Of a DNA stretch of 64,000 nucleotides, positions 51,467 to 63,686 are shown one piece after another. Location of the stretch: assembly GCA_004123355.1 (NCBI GenBank), contig SCHM01000002.1:7599569-7663568 (forward strand). Reading direction: 5' to 3'. The translations under genes and the position numbers were made by a program. The DNA is from Amphirosellinia nigrospora (taxonomy: Eukaryota > Ascomycota > Sordariomycetes > Xylariales > Xylariaceae). The notes below the pieces were generated by a model. It was given only the letters and a program-made list of their open reading frames with translations. It was not told where the DNA came from and did no database searches. Position 1 is the first letter of the stretch, and the number at the start of each line of letters is the position of its first letter.

Positions 51467-53469
51467 ATAGCAGATTTATAGGAGCCTATTTCGAGGCAAA
51501 AGTAGTAGCTCTACAACAAATATAAGCAGCCTAGCGTTAAATAACTTAATAGGCGTCCTACTAGCTATAAATATAGTAAGCTATAATACCCGTATTAACG
51601 CGTTAATATACTAACGTAGCTAAGCGAATCGACTAACTAGAAACGAAAATAAACTTACGATTCGAAGCTATATTAACGGAAATAAGAAAAAGTTTCCGAG
51701 AACTAAGTTTATAAAACCAAAGTAGCAGTACTATAATTATACTAATAAAATAATAATAAAACTAGCAATAACCCTAGCGCTACTAGCTCTAGTAGGTATA
51801 CTAATAAATATAATAGCAGACTTTTTATACGTACTTATAAGTACTAAAAAAACGGATAAAGTATATATACGACAACTAACTAACATAACTAATTAAAATA
51901 ATTAGAAGACTTTTCGTTAAACCTATAAAAATATAAAGCCTAAATTTTACCCAGACCTAATAAAAACAATAAGTTTAGGCTATTTTTCCTAACGTATTTT
52001 TAGCGAGCGATGCTATTAAGCTAAACAAGTATAAAGATAAAAATAAAGTAATTATACTACTTAATTTATATTTAATTCGAGCCGATTATATTATACTAAA
52101 TAAGTACGCTAAATCTAAGTACAACTAGTATAGGCCCTAGTGCCCTACGAATTATAGACCAAAAAAATCATGCTCGAATTAATAAGTAATTTCTAACAAG
52201 TAGCGCTATTTATTAAAAACAGCAATATAGCAGCTACTTAGATTAACTTTCTAAAAGCAGTAATCTAAGTACTAAGTACTTATAACGCACTATATAGCCC
52301 TTTAATAGTATTTATAGAACTATTGCTAGTTTAAAACGAGTATATATAAGCTATCTTTAGAAACTACGGAAAGCTTTTTCGATTGCCAGAAAATACTCGA
52401 AATACCTAGCAAACATATAACGTTATAATTAATAAGCTTACTATGTATGCCCTAAATATTTAGCTTAATATAAAGTGTTTTAGCAAAAAATAAAATATAG
52501 GCCAAATTATAGAAAAAATAGTAGAATATTAAGAATAATTACTATAACTTCCGTAAAACCGAAAATCTACAGTACCCCCGAGATTACTATATAACTCTAA
52601 AGTATAATAGCACCTTACTATAATTATAATTTTACTGGAAGTACAGCAGGCAAACCTGCTATAGCTAGATCTAACTAGTCGATAATACGGAAATAACCCC
52701 GAAAGTACTAATGCTTACTATTTTAAACCCTGTATTAATAGCTAGGAAGTTAGCTATATTACGAAGTTAACGGTAACGATATAAAACAGCAAAACCGCAA
52801 CAATAAGTATACAGCAAAAGTAGTAGATAATATATGTTTTAACTATAGCAAGCTTAGCTACTAGGCTAAAGATTGCCGCAAAAAAAGTACAATAGCCTAA
52901 AATAACAAAACTATAAAGCTAGTCCGGCCAATCTGTTACGATTAAAAGTACGCTATACCGCAATAATTTAGCTAATAAGTTCGAGAAATTTAGAACTAAA
53001 TATAAGTTTTTTAGAAATAAACCGCAAAAGCAAGTATATTTACGGAAATAAATAATAAACTCTAAAAACTCGAACGAAATACTGCGAAGCGCTTAAAAAA
53101 CAACCGGATCGCCAAAAACTAGAAAATCTATTTAGTAAGGCCTAGGATAGCCCTGTTTATGTAGTTAGATTGGATAAAAGTAATAAAATAACCCTAGAAA
53201 AAAATAAGTTAAAATATAGTTATAACAACCGCCATAACTTATTTTAGGCCTAACTAAACAATAGTAATACGTTTATAGTGTTTTAGGACTACGGTTGTAT
53301 AAACTGCTATATTTCGCAATTATTAGCTTTAAACTCTAGCCCTATAAATTATAAAAATAAAGCAATTATATAGCATCGGAAGAGTTAGACTAATAGTTAT
53401 AAAAAAACTACGAAATTATAGTATAGTTTATAATAATAGAAAATACTATAGAACTCTGGACCGTAATTA
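51467..53469 (+). pseudogene. RIP-inactivated gag and start of pol of Y2
   Basis: Aligns to gag and the 5' part of pol of Y1. The start codon has become ATA (51467-51469) and stops fill the frame, yet the knuckle region, the gag UAG (about 53133) and the DYGC protease site remain visible. Useful as an outgroup: its length pattern shows which single-base indels in Y1 or Y3 are derived. Continues at 59245 after the Y3 insertion. Confidence 0.85.
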
Positions 53470-53678
53470 TGTGCTCCAGGGTGGCGACTGGCAGAGCCCT
53501 GGCGGGCACTGCAAGCCAGCCCAACCCACAGCTATAAGTATTTAGCCCACCACAGAAACCTAGACTTAGCCCTTTACTTAATCAACCAACCTAGTATATT
53601 GAGACTTGATCTACACAGCCCAAACCGCAATAGTGAAGGCCCCGTAGGTTACTCAATATAGGTTGACAAGCACGCACA
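53470..53678 (+). repeat. 5' LTR of Y3
   Basis: Starts TGTGCTCCAGG (one G fewer than Y1), ends AAGCACGCACA. Confidence 0.9.
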
Positions 53679-53846
53679 AATAGCTATTTGCGCAGCTTCA
53701 CAGCTTTCATTTAAGACTAGTTGCGCGATCATAGACAACCCTGCAGCCGACCAACCTGCAGAGATTAACCCTGCGATTACGCCAATCAGACACCTTGTCG
53801 AGACCCATCCTGAGAAGTATACCCTGCAATATCTATCCTGTACGCA

Positions 53847-55542
53847 ATGGCGGACTTCACGGGAGCCCATTTCGAGGCAGAAAGTGGCGGCTCTACAACG
53901 GATACAGGCAGCCCAGCGTCAGATGACCTGATAGGCGTCCCACCAGCTACGAATATAGCAAGCTGTAATACCCGTATTAACGCGTTAGCAACTAACGTAG
54001 CTAAGCGAATCGACCAACTGGAGACGAAATAGACCTACGATTCGAAGCCATACTGACGGAGATGAGAAAAGGTTTCCGAGAACTAGGTCTACAAAACCAA
54101 GGTGGCGGCACTACAACTACACCAACAGGTGCAACAACAAGACCAGCAACAACCCCAGCGCCACCAGCTCCAGCGGGTACACCAGCAGGTATAACAGCAG
54201 ACCCCTTACACGCACTCGCAGGTGCTGAAGGAACGGATGAGGCATACATGCGACAACCAACTGGCGTAACTAATCAGAAACGATTGGAGGACCTTTCGTT
54301 GAACCTACAGAAATATAGAGGCCCAAATTTTACCCAGACCCGACAAGAACAGCGAGTTCAGGCCATTTTTCCTGACGCATTCTTGGCGAGCGACGCTATT
54401 GAGCTAGGCAAGTGCGAGGACAAGAATAAGGTAATCAACCACCTAATCTACGTCTAATCTCGAGCCGATCATACCACACTGGATAAGGTACGCCCAAATC
54501 CAGGTACGACTAGCACAGGCCCTGGTGCCCTACGAATTATGGACCAAGAGAGTCATGCTCGAATTAGCGGGTGATTTCCAGCAAGTGGCGCTATTCATCA
54601 GAAACAGCAATACAGCGGCCACCTGGATCGACTTTCTGGAAGCAGTGATCCAAGTACTAGGTACCTACAACGCACTGCACAGCCCCTTAACGGTATTTGT
54701 AGGACTGTTGCCAGCCCAAAACGAAGCATATATGAGCTATCTTTGGAGACTACGGGAGGCTTTCTATCGACTGCCGGGAGTACTCGAAACACCCAGCAAA
54801 CACGTGACGTAATAGTTGATAAGCTTACTACGTATGCCCCAAGCATTTGGCTCAAATATAGAGCGTTTCAGCAGAGAATGGAACACAGGCCAAATCATGG
54901 AGGAGGCAGTACGAGTATCGGGAATGATCACTATGACCTCCGTGGAACCGAAAATCTACAGTACCCCCGAGATCACCGTACAACTCCAAGGTACAACAGC
55001 ACCCTACTACAATTACAAACATTACCGGAGGTACGGCAGGCAAACCTGCCGTAGGCCAGATCCAGCCAGTCGACAATACGGAAATGACCCCGAAGGCACT
55101 AATGCCTACCATTTCAGACCCCCGTACCGACAGCCGGGAGGTTAGCCGTGTCACCGAAGTTAACGGTGACGATGCGGAACAGCAAACCCGCGACGACGGG
55201 TACGCAGCGAAAGTAGCGGATAACGTGTGTTTCAACTGTGGCAAGCCTGGCCACTGGGCCAAGGACTGCCGCGAGAAAGTGCAATGGCCTAAGACAACGA
55301 AACCACAAGGCCAGTCCGGCCAATCCGTTACGATCAAAGGCACGCTATACCGCAACGACCTAGCCAATAAGTTCGAGAAATTCAGAACTAAATACAAGTC
55401 TTTCAGAGGCAAGCCGCAGAAGCGAGTACACTTTACGGAGGATAACGACGAAGACCCCGAGGAACTCGAACGAAGTGCTGCGGAGCGCCTGGAAGACGAC
55501 CGGATCGACCAGGAACTGGAAGATCTGTTCAGTGAGGCCTAG
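53847..55542 (+). pseudogene. gag: gag of Y3, broken by indels
   Basis: Same protein as Y1 gag, from ATG 53847 to TAG 55540-55542. A missing A at about 54028 creates an early TAG; further indels lie near 54437, 54470, 54493, 54779, 54854 and 55018. At two places where Y1 is shifted (45868 and 46715) Y3 has the intact form, so the two copies together show a continuous family frame. The CCHC knuckle CFNCGKPGHWAKDC is present. No RIP-type substitutions. Confidence 0.8.
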
Positions 55543-58500
55543 GACAGCCCGTCCACGTGGTCAGATTGGACGAGGGCAGTAAAATGACCCCAGAAAGAGA
55601 TAAGTTGAGGCATGGTTACAACGACCGCCATAACCTGTTCCAGGCCCGACTGAACAACGCAACACATTACAGTGTTCTGGACTACGTTGCACAAGCTGCT
55701 ATATCTCGCAATCATTGGCTTCAAAGCTCCAGCCCTACAAATCACAGAGACAAGGCACTATGCATGGCATCGGAGGAGTTGGACCAATGGTTACAGAAGA
55801 CTGCGAAATTACGGCACAATTTGTGACGACAGAAGGCACTACAGAACCCTGGACCGTGATTGGAGGCGTTGTGCCAGACCGTACGTTCCCTGGTGACGTA
55901 ACCTTAGGGAAGCGTATTTTCCATGAATGGGGCAGCGTTTTCGGCTATGTGAAGGATACCGAAACAATTAAGCTGACGAAATTCAACGGAGCACCCCTAC
56001 TCGAACCCCTGAAACGGTCATTGGCTAGTACAGCTACGGAGATGACCTATAACGCGAAAGAGACAGAAGAAACAAAGGTAACCTGGCACAAGGATACGCC
56101 AAAGGACCCCTGGATAGCAGACAAACAGGCAGAACTGGTGAAACGATTCCCCGGCCTATTCAATCTAGCTAAACGACGTACCGATGTCATAGCACGCACA
56201 AAGCACTACATCGATACTAGGGATAGCCCACCAATAAAGCTACCACCCCGTAGGTATAGCCCTGCACAAGAGAGAGCTATGAGGGAATTCGTCAAGGCAC
56301 ACTTAGGTATTCATATCAGAAAGGGTATGGGACCATGGGGCGCGCCGGCACTGTTGACCCCGAAGAAGCGACCTGGCGAAACCACCAAGCCTGACCTTAG
56401 TGACCAAGAAAATGTCATATGGCGATTCTGCTGCGATTACAGGGAATTGAATAAGGTCACGAAAAAGCGAGCCCACCCGTTACCGAACGCCGCGGACCAA
56501 ATACAGAGGGCCGCAGGTCACAGGTGGTATATTTTCGTGGATCTCAAAGATGGATATTGGCATATAGGAGTATATGGCCCCCACCGCGAGAAAACAGCAT
56601 TCGTAACACCTTTCGGCATATACGAATGGCTAGTTATGCCTTTCGGACTCTGCAACGCACCAGCCACTTTTCAGGCCCTGATAGAGGAGATCGTGGAGCC
56701 CTTCAGGGAATGGCTGGCAGGCCTACTCGACGATATCTGTATTTGGGGAGAGACGAGGGAAGAACTATATCAACGGTGCTGTATGCTATTCGAACGACTA
56801 GCGCAGTACGGCATGATGATCAACCCCGCGAAGACCCTAATGTTCGTCAACCAAGGCATATTCCTAGGATTCCACATATCCCAGGAAGGAATCAAAGCAG
56901 ACCCAGCGAAGGTAGCCGCAGTGAGGGACAGACCGATGCCGAGAACAACTACCGAAGTACGCGGATTCGCGAATGCAGCAGGCTATTTCAGGCACCTGAT
57001 TGACAAGTATTCGCTGATCGCGGCACCACTTACGGCACTGACAGGAGGACCGAAAAACCAACCAGTCGTACTAAACGCAGAAGCCCAGAAAGCCTGGCAA
57101 ACGATTAAAGATGCGATGACTACAATGCCAGTGATTAGAGCATTCGACTGGAGGTTGCCCTCCGTAATGGATACGGATTCCAGCCAACTGCACGTCGGGG
57201 CATGTTTAATGCAGCCACATCTCCACGGAGAGAAAACAGCACTCTATCCAGTAGCATATTTTTCCAAGAAGCTAGGTGACCACCAAACGCGTTACTCGGC
57301 ACAGGAACGAGAGCTTCTAGCTATCATGTTGGCATTACAGCACTGGAAGCACTGGGTAGAAGGAGGAGAAGTAACTGTACGTACCGACCATGAGTCATTA
57401 CTTACGATAAAGAGCAAATCAGAACAACCAGCACGAATAGTTCGATTCTTGGATGCTATCGAGCACTATAGTGTACGAATTGTATATCGTACAGGCAAGT
57501 CAAACGTGCTAGCTGATTGGCTATCGAGACCTCCCGAAACGACTTTCCCAACAGCGGAACGCGACCCCGAAACGCAGATACTACCGAACATGGAAAGGCA
57601 GTTAGTTAAACTGCCGCAACAGCTAAACCGTATAGACCTGCAAGCTATATTTGAGTTCTTGAAGTTCGATGGCGAGTTGCCACTGAATCTGGAGGCCCAG
57701 TGGGTAACCAGGCACTTTATCACACACGAAGGAGAACTATACAAAATAGCCCAGTACCAACGGACCCCCGGAGACCCCCCACACCCTGCAGGAACGGCAC
57801 ATCAAGCGGTAGCGCTCCTGAAGATCCCCGAAATACCAGAATTACTGCAGAAGGTCAAGAATACACACGTTGACCTAGGGCACGCCACAGTTGGCACCCT
57901 AACACGCGAAATCAATAAGCAGTATTGGCACCCGGAGATCACGCTGATGGCACAGCAGGCTGTGGCAGAATGCAGGCAGTGTCAGTTGATGAAGCCACCA
58001 CTGACGATGCTGCCAGACCTACGACCCATAGTACCACCACCACCGCTGACACGTTGGGCAATAGACCACACATCTATGGCACAACTGAAGATACTGGTAT
58101 GCGTAGAATACGCTACAGCATGGGTGGAGGCAGCTATAGTACCCGATGTGTCATTTCTGAGCACGATACCGCTGATCACCAAGATCGGGGAGACTTTCGG
58201 GTACCCAAGGGAATGGATTAGCGATAACGGAGGCGCGTTCGTAGGTGACGAAGCAACTCAGTGGCACCAAAGCAAGGGATCTGTGGTTAAGCCTATTACA
58301 CCTGGGAGACCCAGAGGCAACGGCAAAGTGGAAAAGGCAAACGGAGACCTCAAGCGGATTATGCTACGAGAAGGTCTGGCACACAGATACCCTGACGCAG
58401 CTACTCTGTTGCAGGCAGCTGTAAACATTCACAATCGGACACCGAAGCCAAGTGGCTACAGCAGCTATTTCCTTTTATTTGGCACCCAACCTCCTCAACA

Positions 58501-58576
58501 GCAGTCACCTGTTGAAGTCTCTGAATACGTAAGGGACCCAACCGAGGGGGAAGAGGTCGAATTCCAGCAAGCCTAG
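55543..58576 (+). pseudogene. pol: pol of Y3, frame broken at both ends
   Basis: A long open frame from about 55715 to 58576 holds RT, RNase H and the integrase core with the same active-site residues as Y1 (LLDD; DD35E). The protease start is damaged: several bases are missing between 55655 and 55690, so DYGCTS reads as DYVAQ. A base is also missing after the gag UAG (CCCG for CCCCG). At the 3' end one base is missing near 58568 and another near 58579, and the frame stops early. The deletion shared with Y1 (here near 58689) also separates the integrase tail, which runs to 58951. Confidence 0.85.
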
Positions 58577-59016
58577 TAAGAACCACGAAGCACCTATGGC
58601 AAGGAACTACTTCAACAGTTTGAAGGCTTCTAGAGACCAGATCAGAGCTTACCTACAGGAGAAAAAGGGATTGATCCGAACCTACGCACCGGAGACTGGG
58701 TACTGCGAGTACGCCACCGTAGCAATAAAACGGAACCCTTCTATGACGGACCATGGGCTATAGCAAGTTGCCATCACGGCAATACTTACAGGTTACGGAG
58801 CCCTGGCGGAATTCAACTGCCAAGCAAATACAACGGAACTAACCTGTTTCCCGCGTATAGCGATGATGGCCACCCTGTACGGAGCTTATGGTACGCTAGC
58901 CAGACGATGCTGGAGAACGATCGGAGGCGCCTGAGGGCAATGATAGAGTAGCTAGATTGTAAATAGTTTCATTACAGAGATACTGGTTGAGATAGATAAC
59001 TGAGGGCAGTTATCTG

Positions 59017-59030
59017 AGGAAGGGAGTGGT
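59017..59030 (+). other. Polypurine tract of Y3
   Basis: AGGAAGGGAGTGGT directly before the 3' LTR, as in Y1. Confidence 0.7.
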
Positions 59031-59240
59031 TGTGGCTCCAGGGTGGCGACTGGCAGAGCCCTGGCGGGCACTGCAAGCCAGCCCCACCCACAGCTATAAG
59101 TATTTAGCCCACCACAGAAACCTAGACTTAGCCCTTTACTTAATCAACCAACCTAGTATATTGAGACTTGATCTACACAGCCCAAACCGCAATAGTGAAG
59201 GCCCCGTAGGTTACTCAATATAGGTTGACAAGCACGCACA
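59031..59240 (+). repeat. 3' LTR of Y3
   Basis: Starts TGTGGCTCCAGG, ends GCACGCACA; followed by target duplication ATTA. Confidence 0.9.
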
Positions 59241-59244
59241 ATTA

Positions 59245-62200
59245 GAAGCGTTATATTAAACCGTACGTTTTTTAGTAACGTAACTTTAAGGAAGCATATT
59301 TTTTATAAATAGGGCAGCGTTTTCGGCTATATAAAAGATGCCGAAATAATTAAGCTAATAAAATTTAACGGAGCACTTTTACTTGAACTTTTAAAACGGT
59401 TATTAGCTAGTATAGCTATAGAAATAACCTATAACGCGAAAAAAATAGAAAAAACAAAAGTAACCTGGCATAAAAATACGCTAAAGGACCCCTAAATAGT
59501 AAACAAACAAGCAAAACTAGTAAAACGATTCTCCGGCTTATTTAATCTAGCTAAACAACGTACTAATATTATAGTATATATAAAGTATTATATTAATACT
59601 AGGGATAGCCCACTAATAAAGCTACTATTTTATAAGTATAGCCCTGCATAAAAAAAAGCTATAAAGGAATTCGTTAAGGCATATTTAAGTATTTATATTA
59701 GAAAAAGTATAGGATTATAGGGCGCGCTAGTACTATTAACCCTAAAAAAGCGACCTAGCGAAACTATTAAGCCTAACTTTAGTAACTAAAAAAATATTAT
59801 ATAGCGATTTTGCTGCGATTATAAGGAACTAAATAAAGTTACGAAAAAACAAGCCTACCTGTTACCGAACGCTGTGGACTAAATATAAAAGGCCGCAGGT
59901 TATAGGTAATATATTTTCGTAGATCTTAAAAATAATATTAGCATATAAAAATATAGCCCTTACCGCGAAAAAATAGTATTTATAACACCTTTCGGGATAT
60001 ATAAATAGCTAGTTATGCTTTTCGGACTTTACAACGTACTAGCTATTTTTTAGGCCTTAATAAAAAAATCGTAGAGCTTTTTAAAGAATAGCTAGTAAGC
60101 TTACTCGATAATATTTATATTTAAAAAAAAACGAAAAAAAACTATATTAACGGTATTATATACTATTCGAATAACTAGCGTAGTACGGCATAATGATTAA
60201 CCTTGCGAAAACCTTAATATTTGTTAACTAAAGTATATTTTTAAAATTTTATATATCCTAAGAAAGAATTAAAATAAACTTAGCGAAAATAGCCGCAGTA
60301 AAGGATAAACTAATACCGAGAACAACTACTAAAATATATAGATTTACGAATATAGCAAGCTATTTTAAGCACTTAATTAATAAGTATTCGCTAATTGCGG
60401 CACTACTTATAGCACTAATAAAAGGACCGAAAAACTAACTAGTTGTATTAAACGTAAAAGCCTAGAAAGCTTGGCAAACGATTAAAAATGCAATAACTAT
60501 AATACTAATAATTAGAGCATTCGACTAAAGGTTACCTTCTGTAATAAATATAGATTCTAGCTAATTGTACGTTGGGGTATATTTAATGCAGCTATATTTC
60601 TACGGAAAAAAAATAGCACTTTACTTAGTAGTATATTTTTCTAAAAAGCTAAATAACTATTAAACGCGTTATTTGGCACAAAAATAAGAGCTTTTAGCTA
60701 TTATATTAGCATTATAATATTAGAAGCACTAAGTAAAAAAAAAAAAATAACTATTTATACCGACTATAAATTACTACTTACGATAAAAAACAAATTAAAA
60801 CAACTAGTACGAATAGTTCGATTTTTAAATGCTATTAAGCACTATAGTACGAATTATATATCGTATAAGCAAATTAAACGTACTAGCTAATTAGCTATTA
60901 AGACCTCCCGAAACAACTTTTTTAATAGCAGAACGTGACCCCGAAACGTAAATATTACCGAACATAAAAAAGCAGTTAGTTAAACTGCTGTAACAGCTAA
61001 ACCGTATAGACCTATAAGCTATATTTAAGTTTTTAAAGTTCGATAGCGAGTTGCTACTAAATCTAGAGGCCTAGTAGGTAACTAAGCACTTTATTATATA
61101 CGAAAGAGAATTATACAAAATAGCTTAGTATTAACGGACCCCTGGAAACCCCTTACACCTTGTAGGAACGGCATATTAAGCGGTAGCGCTCCTAAAAATC
61201 CCTAAAATACTAAAATTATTACAAAAGGTTAAAAATATATACGTTAACCTAAAGCACGCTATAGTTAGCACTTTAACACGCGAAATCAATAAGCAGTATT
61301 AGTACCCAGAGATTACGCTAATAATATAGCAAGCTATAGCAAAATATAAGCAATATTAGTTAATAAAGCTATTACTAACGATGCTGCTAAACTTACAACT
61401 TATAGTACTACTATTACTGCTAATATATTGAGCAATAGACTATATATTTATAGTATAACTAAAAATACTAGTATGTATAAAATACGCTATAGCATAAGTA
61501 GAAGCAGCTATAGTACCCGATATATTATTTTAAGCATAATACTGCTAATTATTAAATCGAGGAGACTTTCGGGTACTTAAAAAAATAGATTAGCGATAAC
61601 GAAAGCGCGTTCGTAAGTAAAAAAGCAACTTAATAGTACTAAAGCAAAAGATCTATAGTTAAGCTTATTATATTTAGAAAACCTAGAAATAATAGCAAAG
61701 TAAAAAAAACAAACAAAAACTTTAAGCGAATTATACTACAAAAAAGTCTAGTATATAAATACCCTAACGTAGCTATTTTATTATAAGTAGCTATAAACAT
61801 TTATAATCGGACACTGAAGCTAAGTAGCTATAGTAGCTATTTTTTTTATTTAGCACCTAATTTTTTTAATAGCAGTTATTTATTAAAGTTTTTAAATATA
61901 TAAAGAACTTAACCGAGAAAAAAAAGGTTAAATTCTAGCAAAACCTAGTAAAAAACTATAAAGCACTTATAGCAAAAAACTACTTTAATAGTTTAAAAGC
62001 TTCTAAAAACCAGATCAAAGCTTACTTATAAGAAAAAAAAAAATTAATCCGAACTTACGCAACTAAAGACTAAGTATTACAAATATACTAGTGTAGCAAT
62101 AAAACAGAACCTTTTTATAACGGACTATAAGCTATAATAAGTTGTTATTACGGCAATACTTATAAGTTACGGAGCCCTAGCAGAATTTAACTACTAAACA

Positions 62201-62404
62201 AATATAATAGAACTAACCTATTTCCTACGTATAGCGATAATAGCTACCCTATATAAAGCTTATAGTACGCTAGCTAGACAATGCTAAAAAACGATCGAAA
62301 GCGCCTAAAAGCAATAATAAAGTAGCTAGATTATAAATAGTTTTATTACAAAAATACTGGTTAAAATAAATAACTAAAAGCAATTATCTAAGGAAAAAAA
62401 TAGT
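59245..62404 (+). pseudogene. RIP-inactivated pol of Y2 (continuation)
   Basis: Aligns to Y1 pol from the protease 3' part to the polypurine region. Many stops. The second catalytic Asp of the RT is lost (LLDD reads LLDN near 60108). Near 62061 it has one more base than Y1 and Y3, which keeps the integrase tail in frame and identifies the shared deletion in those copies. Confidence 0.85.
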
Positions 62405-62614
62405 TGTAGCTCTAGGGTAGCGACTGGCAAAGCCTTGGCGGGCACTGCAAGCTAGCCCCACCCTACAGCTATAAGTATTTAGCCCACCACAAAAACTAGA
62501 CTTAGCCCTTTATTTAATCAACCAACCTAGTATATTAAGAACTGATCTACACAGCCTAAACCGCAATAGTAAAGGCCCCGTAGGTTACTCAATATAGGTT
62601 GCCAAGCACGCACA
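62405..62614 (+). repeat. 3' LTR of Y2
   Basis: Starts TGTAGCTCTAGGG (RIP changes in the first half), ends GCACGCACA unmutated; followed by AATA. Confidence 0.88.
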
Positions 62615-62618
62615 AATA

Positions 62619-63448
62619 CGCTACTAAATTAACGTCGACGCTGCGAATTAGCCGTTCTACAACTTTTAACCGCAGCTAATCACGTTTTCCTAACTTTAAA
62701 CGCTATCCGAAGCTATATCTATACCGTTCTATAACTTTCGTTTGCAGCCAAATATATATTTAAAAATACTATTAGCGCTCCGTTCGCTATATATAACCGA
62801 TTTATATCTTACGTATAAACGAAACGCCGTTAATGTTTTGTTCGTTTAATCTTATTAACGCTAAAACCGTCCGTTTTATAATTTTTACTATAGCTGAATA
62901 CGAATTTAAAATTATCTATCTAACCTACCGAAAGCTATATAACCGATCTATATCTTACATACAAACTAAACTATAGGATCTAATACGCCGTTAACGTCCT
63001 TATTTTAAAACGCAGATCTTAAAACGTAAACCTCGATACGTAGATTTACGTAAACTTAGATACGTAGACCTAGATACGCAGACCTAGATATATAAACTTA
63101 GATATATAGATTTAAATACGTAAACCTAGATACGTAGACCTAAATATGCAAACCTAGATACGCAGACCTACGCAGACTTCAACCTGCATAGACTTACACA
63201 AACCTACACTTGTATAGACCCTTATAGATCTACAGACCCCTTTATAGACCCCTATAAGTCTACAGACCCCTGCAGATCTATAAACCCCCCTACAGACCCC
63301 TGCAAACCTACGCAAACCTAGGTACAAGAAGGTAGTATTAGTAATATAGGTGGATTTATGGCTAGTACTTATAGCTAGGGTATATAGCTAGGCTAGGGCT
63401 AGGCTAAAGCTATTAAAGTTAATAAGATTTTTATATATATGTGGCATT
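62619..63448. other. Interior of X, non-coding
   Basis: About 830 bp with mild RIP, many CGNT-type residues, and no open frame of note. Its second half is the tandem array at 63013-63330, then a GCTAGG-rich stretch (63370-63415). Confidence 0.6.
63013..63330. repeat. Tandem minisatellite in X (14-bp units, then ACAGACCCCT units)
   Basis: At 63034-63178 a 14-bp unit, consensus GATACG(C/T)AGACCTA, repeats about ten times with RIP-like variants. From 63190 to 63330 a second motif, TA(C/T)AGACCCCT(G/T), repeats at spacings of about 18 bp. The two share the AGACC core. Confidence 0.8.
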
Positions 63449-63686
63449 TACTACGCGTAAGTAAAAAGACCTAGTGCCCCTAAGGCACTAAGGTTACCCT
63501 ATGGCTGTACGTAGCTGTGACCAGTGGCTGTAGCATACCCCACCTAGGGGTGGGTCACTTGACCACTGGCTACAGCCCCACGTATATAAAGTAGGTGGTG
63601 GCCACAGGCCACCACCACTACCTTTACAACACCACCAGACTTATAAATACTATAATATACACTCCTACCCCAGGCTTCTTGTATTA
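63449..63686. repeat. 3' LTR of X
   Basis: TACTACGCGTAAG to CTTCTTGTATTA. Uninterrupted, so it shows the empty site for Y1 (TCCTACCCCAGG). Carries G-to-A and C-to-T changes relative to the 5' LTR. Confidence 0.7.

Larger units (their letters stand above)
53470..59240 (+). mobile_element. Ty3/gypsy retrotransposon Y3 (5,771 bp, unmutated by RIP) nested in Y2
   Basis: LTRs 53470-53678 and 59031-59240. Flanked by ATTA (53466-53469 and 59241-59244). The duplicated target already carries the Y2 RIP changes (GATTGG became AATTAG), so Y3 arrived after Y2 was mutated. Otherwise nearly identical to Y1, differing mainly by scattered one-base indels. Confidence 0.92.
51089..62614 (+). mobile_element. 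Ty3/gypsy retrotransposon Y2, RIP-mutated, interrupted by Y3
   Basis: LTRs at 51089-51298 and 62405-62614, flanked by AATA (51085-51088, 62615-62618). Net length about 5.75 kb after removing Y3. Both strands show C-to-T and G-to-A changes, mainly at CA/TG. The mutation load is lower than in the giant repeat, and alignment to Y1 stays obvious. The first ~80 bp of the 5' LTR and the last ~50 bp of the 3' LTR are nearly unmutated. Confidence 0.9.
44971..63686. mobile_element. Non-coding LTR element X (1.4 kb net), hosting nested Ty3/gypsy copies
   Basis: X is inserted in copy B with a 5-bp target duplication AATAA (44966-44970 and 63687-63691). Removing Y1 (with its duplication) and Y2 (with Y3) leaves about 1.4 kb: a 5' LTR of about 262 bp (44971-45217 plus 51000-51014), an interior of about 0.9 kb (51015-51088 plus 62619-63448) and a 3' LTR (63449-63686). 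No coding frame is present, so X would have depended on enzymes from another element. The 5' LTR is unmutated, whereas the 3' half shows light RIP. Confidence 0.7.

Noticed and set aside
51469-53466. A different retrotransposon family
   Set aside because: Aligns base for base with Y1 once C-to-T and G-to-A changes are allowed; it is Y2.
63013-63330. Telomere-like or CRISPR-like array in X
   Set aside because: 14-bp and ~18-bp units without spacers, and no TTAGGG; a minisatellite.
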